This document shows, piece after piece, positions 46,749 to 56,352 of a stretch of 64,000 bases of DNA. This DNA is from Hawksworthiomyces lignivorus (Eukaryota; Ascomycota; Sordariomycetes; Ophiostomatales; Ophiostomataceae): contig NTMA01000073.1 in the NCBI GenBank assembly GCA_002917075.1, forward strand, positions 62,001 to 126,000, in the 5' to 3' direction. The stretch's first letter is position 1. Each line of letters starts with the position of its first letter. The notes under the pieces are model-generated. The model searched no databases. It was given only the letters and a program-made list of their open reading frames with translations, and was not told the DNA's origin. A program made the translations under genes and the position numbers.

Positions 46749-49369
46749 TTACAATGATCCACGCTCCATCTGTTCCAACTCCGAAATATTCCTTACAGTC
46801 TGTTGGGCCTCGGCACCAAGGACACGCCGAGATGCCTTCACAACGGATTGCATCATTTCTAAAGCCTCTGTCCTGCGGCCTTGCTCGTACCATGCCAAAG
46901 CTAGACTGTGTTTGATCTCTAGAATCTCCACGTCATCTGCTTCTAGTGACATCTTCTGGGCCTCCATCAACTCAACATATAGCTGCGCCGCCTCTGACCA
47001 CCGGGCCTGCTTACAGTATAATATTGCCAGTAAATGCGTGCTTCTCAGCGTCTCCGGGTGGTTGACCCTGAGCGCCATTTTCTGGCCCTCAAGTGTCTTG
47101 ATCAATAGCTCGTTTGCCTCTAAATACCGACCTTGGCAAATATATATTGGCGCTAGGTTGCTCATACTTCTAAGTGTGAGCTGATGGTTGTAAGGAAGCG
47201 TTTCCTTGCGTATCTCGACCACCTTTGCGGATAATTTCTCCGCTTCTGACCACCGCTCCTGCTTGATATAAAGTAGCGCCAGGTTGTTCATGGTTGCCAA
47301 CGTGCTCGAGTCGTGATCGCCAACCATCTTCTGCAGCCCCTCAATAACATCAACGTACAGCTTCTCTGCCTGCGAAAAGCGGTGCTGGTGGTCATATACT
47401 AACGCTAAGCGAGACATACTACAGAGTGTTCCCTTATCAATAGAAGAAGAAGACTTCCTCCGTATGTCGGCTACTTTCATGTAAAGCATCTCTGCCGTCG
47501 ACATCTGACCCTGCCTAAAAAGACTAGACGCTAATACTTCTTGGAAGCTAAGCACAACGAAATCTTCGCTCCCGAGGGACCTCGTCTCTTTTAACCCCTT
47601 TCGAGCCATCTCCTCAGCCACCTTGTATTTTTCTTGTTCTATCGCATACCATGCCGCTTTAATTAAGAGCCTGGCAAACTCGACTAAAGCATCTTGCTTA
47701 GGCTGGTATGCGAGAGTGGCAAGCACATGAGCTGACAGGCGTTCGCATGTTGACCAATACTTGTCTACGTCGAATGAATCGTTCATCAATATTAAAAACC
47801 GTTTCATCCAGATATCTTGCTGCCCCGAAGATGCAAGCCACGCTCGCGTTGATAGCTGTATAATCCTGTGCATCGCAAACTCGTCGCCGTCTTTGCTCGC
47901 TGTAATCAAACAATAGTCTCGTAAAGTCATCAGGTTTTCTTCAAGGAGGCTATCACCTGCACTTTTCTCATCAGCATCGATCTCATCTTCTGCGTTGCTG
48001 AAACCACCATTCAACCACGCATCGTCCTGGAGTATTACTTGGCTGCTCGTGGATGATATCTCCTTCGTAGGCATGTGAGCCTTTGGAAACCAGCCGCGGA
48101 ATTTCCGTGCAAAGCTGAAACGCTTTTTTTTAGCAGGTCCTCTTTTTCGGCGATTCGGATGTGTCGTTGCTTTTTCTGGCTGTCTAGTTGTTTCTTTACC
48201 TGGTTGATATTCTCTTTCTTTATCTGGTTTGTAGGCTTTCAGTACAAACTCAGGAATGCCTTGTCGGTCAAAGAAGCTCATCAGCGCGAGCAGATCCGCG
48301 GCAGAGGGACGCTCCGTACGGAGGCGCTCGAAGGAAGCGATCCAAGTCGTGAGCACTGCATTTGTTGCCTCTGCGTCTCTCCGCAGATCACTGCCTGACT
48401 CGGTTGCCAACAGCTTTGCGATTTTGTTCTCTTTATTTTCCCGTAGCTGCTCGAGGTACGCTGCAAGCGAGGTCCGATGTTCGTCTTCCCGTATGTAGGC
48501 CGCGGCTTGCTGGATAGCCAGAGGAACCATGTCCAATGCTCGGACGAGATCCGTAGCCGTGTCTTTGTTCCAGCTCGAGGCAAGCGAACCTAGCTGATTT
48601 TCTAACAGCTCGAGGGCTTCCGCTTCCGTCATGGTGCCGACCTCGATTGCGTTGCTACGACTGCCCGTAAGCTTGTCTGCCATGCGCCTGCTGCGTGTCG
48701 TGACGACAACGGACCCGTGGCGGCATGTGGGCAGATATGAAGCCAGCGGCGCCCCGCCGTCCTCCCTCTCGGCAAAAAAAACGTCGGGATCGTCGGCGCT
48801 GTCCAATATCAGGAGCCAGCGGCCGTTCTCTTCGTTTGTCAGCCAATTTCTGACGAGAAGCGGCACGTTGGCGGTGGGCTCGTGTCGGCCGGCCAGCTTG
48901 ACGACGTCGGCGACGGCGCGGAAACCCTCCTCTACGCGCGCACGCCGGGCCGCATAAATCCAGAACACCCATGGGCGTGGCTGGCCTGAGCTCTCGTCAT
49001 CACCTTTGCGGTGCGCATACTCGATGGCCAGCTGCGACTTGCCCGCGCCGCCGAAACCAACAAGCGCCGCCCGGTGCGGCGATTTGGCGCATATCCGGTC
49101 AAGGCGATCAAGGATGTCGCCCCGGGTTACAAATTGAGGGTCACGGGAGAACGGGATCGAAGCGAACGGCGCGGGCTGCGCTTCGCTCTGTCCTGCGCAG
49201 GCGGGCGGGGGTTAGCAGGAGCATGCCTCGCAGGCAGAGCCGAAGGTAGCTGCGGAGGATCTCGGTCCTTACCTGGCCGGACGTTGAATTCGTTTCGGAT
49301 AGAGCCGAAGTTGTTTCCCACTTCGAACCCTTGGTTCTCGGGTCCAAAGAACATGCCGGCAGATTCCAT
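46749..49369 (-). CDS. NB-ARC/TPR NLR receptor with N-terminal amyloid-like motif
   Basis: Two exons on the minus strand, 49369-49273 and 49192-46749, joined by an 80-base intron (GTAAGG...CTAAC...GCGCAG), giving 846 residues. Exon 1 encodes a 32-residue N-terminus with GFEVGNNFGSI (14-24), matching the C-terminal motif of the divergent neighbour. NB-ARC follows: entry segment FSRDPQFVTRGDILDRL, P-loop GFGGAGKS (78-85), Walker B LLILDSADD (159-167), sensor-like GSVVVTTRSRRM and a GLPL-like VPLAIQQAAAYI. A Lys/Arg-rich insertion (KRGPAKKKR) precedes the C-terminal half, where about six 42-residue TPRs run from residue 560 to the end (TMNNLALLYIKQERWSEAEK). In this family, ligand sensing by repeats triggers oligomerisation, and the N-terminal motif templates amyloid assembly of a death effector. 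It shares a divergent promoter with that candidate effector. Receptor status is inferred from architecture. Confidence 0.9.
49193..49272 (-). other. NLR intron separating motif exon from NB-ARC exon
   Basis: Donor CCAG/GTAAGG, branch-like GCTAAC and acceptor GCGCAG/GACAG. The join GGA encodes Gly33 and carries the motif exon in frame into the NB-ARC entry segment. Confidence 0.8.
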
Positions 49370-49817
49370 CTCCGTGGTGCTCTTCGATGGAGGGGCGGCT
49401 AATTCAGCGTGTTGTTCGGCACCAAAAGCCTGCTCGGGTTCAGAAGTCGGCTCTTGGCTTTGAAGAGCGAAGAGAGAAGCCGATCATAGAATAGAAGCGG
49501 ACCAAAAACTAGAGGTCATACAGATAATGGTGACACTTTTTTTTCGAATGCGAGATTATCGACCCCTGATGTAGAAACGCAAGGATACAAAGTATCGCAG
49601 CTGATTTGTTGCTGGCTCTCGACAAGGCTTCGCCTAGTAGGCCGGTTATTGGTCATTTCGTAGCTGATATGCAACGCTGGCCCAACACTGGTCGCTCTCT
49701 TGCTTGCCCACCAACTTGGACTCTGGTATATTATACTGCGCCACCCCCCCCCCAGGAAGGAGGCAAGCATGTCGGCGCCTAATAGAATCCATTCGGTAGA
49801 CCACCCATATCCAAAGA
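49370..49817. promoter_or_regulatory. Divergent promoter of NLR and effector
   Basis: 448 bases between two start codons that point away from each other, so both promoters are here. The region includes a C10-type run near 49744-49753. I see no named regulatory site. Shared control would fit a receptor/effector pair. Confidence 0.6.
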
Positions 49818-50622
49818 ATGGATCAAGCTAAGGTCACAGCTATCCTTACTTCAGCGCTAGACGCCGTTCGACTTCTGTCCGACGATCTCGACGAAATTGA
49901 CAATCCTTCGGAAACTCTTAAACTTCTCAAGGCAGAAGTGCTCTCGACCAAGAGCGGTATACGGCCGCTTCGGCGCCTGTCGAAATCGCAGTGGCAATCG
50001 ATCAGCGAGTCCTTGGCCAACGAGTGCGCCGAGAAGCTTGCTCAGTGCGAGAAAGCGTGCAAGCAGCTCAGGGCTGACCTGAGCGCATCGGCGGAGTACC
50101 TTGAGGAGGACCACCAGCCCTTCTCAGACACGTCCAAAGACACGGCACAGAGCCAAAATCAGTTCCAGTTCTTATCCGGGCACCTTGAGGACTGCAAGGC
50201 CATCATCGACTGTGTCATGGATGAGGTGACTCCGTACGTCTTGTGCGAGACCCGTGATTTCGCGCCCCTTGAGCTTTTGGGTGCTAACAAAAGACAGACA
50301 ACAGACTCTTCCTCCGGAAGCTGACCACAAAGCAGCCAGAGGCACGCAGGGAATGCCAGCCACAGAGAATGGGACACATCGCCTCGCCTCGACGCACCAG
50401 CACGTTGGCGGCAGAGACAGGACTGATGGAAAGCACACAAGCGGTCAAGCAGCTGCCGAAAAGGCTGGTGTCAGCGCACTCGGAGAAGAGCCGGGCTTTC
50501 GCGGCGTAGCAGACGCCAAGGGAATAACGGTCTATTTTGCCGCCCAGAGCAATGGTGTGCAGATAGGAACCAACTACGGCAACATAAGCGGATGGACAGT
50601 CGGAGCACCGCAGAAAAAATAA
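49818..50622 (+). CDS. Candidate cell-death effector with C-terminal RHIM/HET-s-like motif
   Basis: Two exons, 49818-50233 and 50298-50622, giving 246 residues. The 64-base intron has GTACGT, GCTAAC and ACAG. Without it the frame stops at 50324 and the motif is lost. Residues 1-140 are helical and charged (LTSALDAVRLLSDDLDEID, then CKAIIDCVMDEVTP), resembling the N-terminal helical domains of fungal NLR and HeLo-like effectors (for example the PigL_N family). Residues 140-210 are a polar linker. Residues 212-246 hold GITVYFAAQSNGVQIG and then TNYGNISGW. VQIG (226-229) fits the RHIM core tetrad, and the surrounding spacing of G, N, aromatic, G and I matches the N-terminal motif of the NLR transcribed divergently. 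In known pairs such an effector permeabilises membranes after amyloid templating. That role is inferred here. There is no signal peptide or clear membrane span. Confidence 0.75.
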
Positions 50623-50917
50623 TTCTTCGGCATAGTCTGCCTCTTTACCAGATATCTTTTATAGAGCAGTCCTAGGACATAGCCTTATGTCAAGGTCGTA
50701 ATGCCCACTTTTTTCTTGTTATTTGATTGATCTCGTCTAGATGTGTGCAACGTACTTCCTCTCGATATAGCTGTTCCCTGCCATGCTCGTCTTACACAAG
50801 AACCCAGCGGTTTCCACTTTTCGCCGCAGCGTTAGCAGACATCACAACTGTGGAGAACCGGAAGGGCGAGGCTTTGTAAGACCCCACTAATGCCGGTTTT
50901 CCCTGTTTCCGTTATTT

Positions 50918-50954
<37 letters not shown>

Positions 50955-51697
50955 GGACCACTGTAAGGTGCTATTATTGGCTGATCGCCATTTGCCAGGC
51001 GTGTTTTCTTGGCTTCCCCTTTCTCTCTCCAGGCGGTAGCATGCAATGCCTCACTGCATGCTGAGCGTCACGTCTTCTTTCGCTCTTTTCCTGCTGGCTC
51101 AGCTGTTTGGCGTTGCTCCGAATTGCGCCGCACAATAAAAGCATGAGAATCCAAAATCTCACATCTAACAGGCGAACAACCTTCTCGCGAAACCCATCGC
51201 TTTTTAGATATAGCACAATTTAGCGACAGGCCATTGCTTCTCTTATATTCTCTTTTTGTTATTATAGGTGCTTCTCACTCTCATGACTTGCTTCTGCCGC
51301 CAAATGTCTGTCAGCCACAGTTGATCAACGTGGCTGCCCCAGGCTAGCCATCTCAACCACAGAAAAATACGGGAAAAGAGCTGGCGGATAAGTGAAGAGA
51401 ACGAGTCCGCCCTTTTTTTCCAGAAAAGCGGCAGATTCGCAATCAACAGCCGCCGCTGCGCCAGTTTCTATGTGTTTCGGCTGCTCAGACGCCAGGCTGA
51501 TCGTCTAGTCGGCCGCAGAAGAAATCAGGCCGGAAAAGACCAGACCGCCGCATTCAATCTCGAGCCTGACCTTTACCAGAGACGCCAATCTTGACCTATG
51601 AACGTTCTTGACAATTGATTTGACCACTAGCAAGCTTTTCTTTGCCCTTTCTTGCATGAGCTGATTTCGCAACCTACCTCCTTTCCCTCGCGATAGG
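50623..51697. other. Intergenic region with T34 tract
   Basis: Holds the effector 3' end, a T34 homopolymer at 50920-50953, and the promoter and leader of the large zinc-finger regulator. No gene. Confidence 0.6.
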
Positions 51698-54600
51698 ATG
51701 GATATGTCAATGAATTCAACGGAGCCTTCACAGCCCGTGCAGGAGAGGCTACCTCTTCTCGATGCACCACCGCGACAGCAGCAGCACCGTCGTCAGGAGG
51801 TGGGGCCTACGACGGTTGCAAATCTCCCTTTTTATGCCTTTTCGAGCGCTGATGGACAGCAGCTGCAGCTTGTGCAATCTTCAGCTGCAGGAAGCATGGC
51901 CAGACCCTCTGACGCCAAGCTGGGTGCAATGGGGGCAATGCAACGGAACCAAGGCCTGATCGATATTGACAGCCGTCTGTCTACGGATGCTCCTTCGACT
52001 GGTTCGTCGGTGGCTAAAAATGGCTCGTTCGCGAACAGCGACGAAACATATGGCTGCTGGCCCCAAGATCCTATGGATCTGGACTATGACCCGGACCTCG
52101 CGTCGTGGGTCAATTCATGGGACTTTCCACCGGCTCAGGCCCCGTCTCAGCAGTCGCCTCCGCTCCCGCAGCCGCAGCCACACCAACTGCCGCCGCAACA
52201 ACTGCAGCAGCTTAACCACCAAGAAGTTAAACAGCAACAACAGCCTGATCAGCGGGGTCCGCAACAGCAGCAACTCCGCCAGCAATCGTTCTCTATAAGC
52301 CAAAATTCTGCACCTTTATTTGCTGTTGACTCTATGTCCGTAAGCTTTACGGATGCAGACTTGACCAAGAGTGGCGGGATTCCGGGTCCTGATGACCTGC
52401 TTTTTCCGGACGATGAGACAGCCACCATGGGCTCCAACCAGATGCTCCGACGGGAAAGTTATCAAGAAGCCCCCGCTTCACGTCCTGCAGTGTCGCCAAG
52501 CCCTGCCAATGTGTCCGGCCTTGACCTCAATGACCCTACCACGCTAGATCTATATGATGAGATGCTTATTTTTTCGCGCAGTAGTGGTACGACTAACAAC
52601 AAGCTCACATTCGATCGTTGTGATCCGGCTAAAGAAGGCATCTTGCACCGCTTAGCTCTGAAATTCAAGCTGAGCTACAGCTACGACCCAGTTCAACGCA
52701 AGGCGTGCATCTGGAATCCCTCTGTCCTGGCGTCATCAGAACAGAACCAGATGGCCGACAGACGCTCAAGCTTCCCGCCTCAGGCTGGCTTTGTAAACGA
52801 AATACCGATTCAGCAAAGCGGACAATTCCAATCTTCTCTTCATTCTGCCCCTCCACCTCACTCGCCTCGTCCGCAGTATCATGCTGGGACCATCGATAAT
52901 GGCGGACACAAACGGCATACCATCGCAACGTCTACTGCATTTCATCTCTTGCATCAAGATACTAATTCTGCAGGATTGTCGATTGGAGCAACGTTGTCGC
53001 CTGCCAAAGGCTTAGGCGTTGACCACAGTGACACTACTACCGTATCTCCCACTTTTGTTATTTCCGGACAGAGAATGGACATTGTCGATGACGATAAAGG
53101 CCAAGAGAGCCCGTCTCTAAGCGACCGACTTTCTACCAGCTGGAGCATTTTTCATTCTGGCATCTCGTCGCGCCGCCCCCGTGGCCGAAGAGGACCACTT
53201 AGTGCAAAGAGTCGGAAAGACATCAAAGATCTGGAGTGGGCTGGTGGAGCTTGCTGGCGTTGCAAGATCCTTCGTCGGAAATGCGATCCTGGCTCTCCCT
53301 GCAAAAATTGCCCAGCGCCCGATCTACGAGAAGACGCTCCACCTTGGCCATTAATTGGCTGCCGTCGTGGTAATCTTCGTGACGCAATGCCGCCACAGGC
53401 ACTATGCACAAAGTCCCGCGCTCTGCTCGCCTCCTGCTCTCATAAGCTGCCTGCTATATTAGCAGCTGAGAATGTTGTTGACAATCTGACTGGTGGCCCT
53501 CCCCCCTCCCAGCCGGACGTCGTGTCTCAGTGCTTTCGAGAGGCCGAAGCTCAGTGTCTGTCAGACAATAAGTTGGTCTTGGATAATCCATCCCTGTACT
53601 TGAGAGCGCGTGGCCATTCTATTGCTGCTCGACACTTCTCCCAAGCCATCCGGAACGGACGATACCGCGCGAACGAATCCTTGAACACGATATGCCCGGC
53701 ACACGAGAGATCTCTCACTTACTCAGACCTGATTTCCAGCATAGCTTGGGATCTTGCTGATAATAGCGAATGCTTGAATATTCTGGAAATTGAGTCAATT
53801 GATAGTTTTATGCTGATGTTGGAAACGGCCTGCCTCTATGAAGTGGAAATTGGAAAGGTAACTATACCTGCGATTTATTCGCACGATGAAATTAAAATCT
53901 GAGGGACATTTAGAACATGACTGACTCTAGAATGAAATCTGTAGTCTCCAATGGTGGCGTTGTCTATGGTGTGTCTTCGATGTTGTCTGGACGCCTTGCG
54001 CTTGAACTCGGCCAATCTTCTCAATGCTCGGCTGCATGGTAGCTGCCAGAGCGATCGGTGTAGCATTGATTGTCTTCGAGAGCTGGCTAGCTGCATCGAT
54101 ACCTATATTGAGGAACTGTCCCTTCTCATGTTCCGCAAAGTGAACCTGCGCGACCGACGGTGGTGGCTATCAACTTTCTACAGTCTTTGCATCCAGGCCT
54201 ACGTACGCCGGGCCTTGCTTGTGATTGAGCAGCAGCAGCTCTTTCCAGACACGGATGATGTGGACGTCTTGTACAGCAGCCAATATTTGCATCTTGTTAC
54301 CGTGTTATTCATTGCCGTTTCTTTTCAGTACGACCCTCTCGTATCCGGCAATGGGGGTTTACGGCTCCAACAATCGCTTATGCCGGAGGAAGACATGTCC
54401 ACAGCAGACATGTTTGTGCCAGATCGCTATTTTTCAGCTGGCCGAAAGGCTTGTGCAGTGGATCTATGGCTAGATGAAGGCATCAAGTCGTCTTACCAGT
54501 TTTTAACTAGGTTACTCAATATTGGTTCGCTTGATTTTGACATGGGTCATGCCGAAGGTGGCGAGTTGTCTATGGAAGGATCGGATGCAGTACTTCCCTT

Positions 54601-55549
54601 ACGACGGCTACAGGGATTGAAGTCGGATTCGTTCTCCGGCTACTCGACACCGAACTCGTCGACTACGAGCTTTGCTAGCTCTCTATCGGCGCCTCGTTCA
54701 ACTACCGGCGTCATTAGTCCACCTTCATCTTGCGGACCCCTATCATCCGCATCTTCACCTAGAACATCTCTTCTTATGTCAGAGAGACGGAGCAGCATTG
54801 GTTCCTTGCCAAGTCGACTGTCTGTGGCTTCCTTCCCATCGTTTCCGGCGGTAACTGCTGACGTTCATGGCGGGCGTCCATCACATTCAAAACCACCGCA
54901 GTATCAACCTACTACAGCACAGGGAAAGGCTACTTCCCTTGCGCCTGAGGTCTTTAGCATCGGAGGCAATGCGTCGGCCATAGCGCTTAGCAACAACAAC
55001 ACTGATGCTAACGACAACAGCAATGACGGTAACGGCAGCACTGGGCTATTCATTTGCAACTGCTGTCCGAAGCGACCGCAGCGATTCGACACGATGGACG
55101 GCCTCAAACACCACCAGACTAAGAAGCCACACATCTGCGCATTCTGCGGTCGTCGGTTCAGTCGCATGAACGAAGCTGAGCGCCATATTACTACGATTCA
55201 TCTGCGACCTTTTTCTTGGTCGTGCCGGCGCCTTGCCACTCCTTTGCTTGCATTCCAGTGCATGAGCGACGGTACCACGTCCTACGACGTCTGTGGTTTC
55301 TGTGGTCGCCAATTTCAACGGCCCACTTCAACCTCCGAAACTGACGATGGCGGTCATAAAGAACGCCTCATAATGCATGTTGAGGTTGACCACAAGCTGC
55401 ATGATTGCAAGGCCGGCGGCAAGAAATTTTACCGCGAAGATATGTTTGGCCAGCATTTGAAACTATCGCACGCGGCTGAGCCAGGCATGTGGCTCAAGTA
55501 CATTGAGAATGCGTGCAAGGCAGACGAGAAGGAGAATGGCGCTATGTGA
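51698..55549 (+). CDS. Large transcription factor with Zn2Cys6-like and C2H2 fingers
   Basis: Two exons, 51698-53857 and 53945-55549, giving 1254 residues. The 87-base intron (GTAACT...CTGAC...CTGTAG) joins EIGK to SPMVALSMV in frame. Residues 1-500 are Gln/Pro/Ser-rich, an activation-domain composition. Residues 519-555 form a GAL4-like cluster (C519, C522, C529, C535, C538) whose sixth Cys (C555) is 16 residues on, longer than usual. A helical middle region spans the intron. Near the C-terminus there is a clear C2H2 finger at about residues 1118-1137 (HICAFCGRRFSRMNEAERH) with less regular fingers on both sides (CNCCPK, then CGFCGRQF, then HDCKAGGKKF). It is probably a nuclear DNA-binding regulator with unknown targets. 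It lies just downstream of the NLR/effector pair on the effector strand, so it may or may not be related to it. Confidence 0.85.
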
Positions 55550-56352
55550 AATGTGATATTTGATCGGCACTCACCTTCCATCAGAATTCGCTATGTGGCA
55601 TATCGCTTTCTGGGAATGGACTTTTTGGCTTTGAGCCATGCACACACGCGTTGCCTTTACTACACCCTAGGGTATTTTCTGAATGTTTCTTTTCCTTATT
55701 TTGCTTTCGACTGTGATTCACTGCGTCGCGAAATACCCATCAAAAAACCCCTTTTTTTAAGCAAAAATATAGAAATTATGCACGAAAATGAGCAACCACG
55801 AGAGAAGCTGCAAATATGAAATCTTAACAAAGGTGGGCAGCTAGTAATATAAATAAACGTGCATATGCTTGATATGTACCTGATCGTAGGCAGAGCAGCA
55901 CAGATGTTGTTTTTTATGCGAAAGTAGGACACGAAGCGCGTAATATGCAAAGTGAATGTATTTTCCTTGCAGCTGTACAGATGCGTTCTCACAGTCTGTT
56001 TAATATAATCAGCCATTTGAAGGTATCTCCCCCCTCCGATTCCTGTGCACCTCCAGCGGTTCACGTTGCGGCTCACTTTAAGCTAAGACTAGCATGATGA
56101 AAAGGTTTGCAGAAGTTGCCTCCTGCATACTGAGTATGAAATTCAACCCCAATGAACAATTAGCCCCTCCAAGATAAACGCCTGCAATATAAAAAAAAGT
56201 ATCACCATGAACGACAGTAATCCGATGTGGTATATGAAGAAAATATAAAATAAAAGGGTATCAAGTGAGAGCCAGAAATGAAAATGTATGTTAAAAAAGA
56301 AAGCCCCATGCCCAAGGAAAAGAGAGATGGGTGCGCTAAGGTATCTCGTCCC
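55550..56352. other. Convergent 3' region
   Basis: AT-rich sequence between two stop codons. Short open frames have no recognisable content. It probably holds both 3' untranslated regions. Confidence 0.6.

Noticed and set aside
50281..50510. Reading frame through the AG at 50304 continuing the effector without the motif
   Set aside because: It ends early and lacks the motif shared with the NLR. The acceptor at 50297 gives the longer protein. Retained only as a possible alternative splice form.
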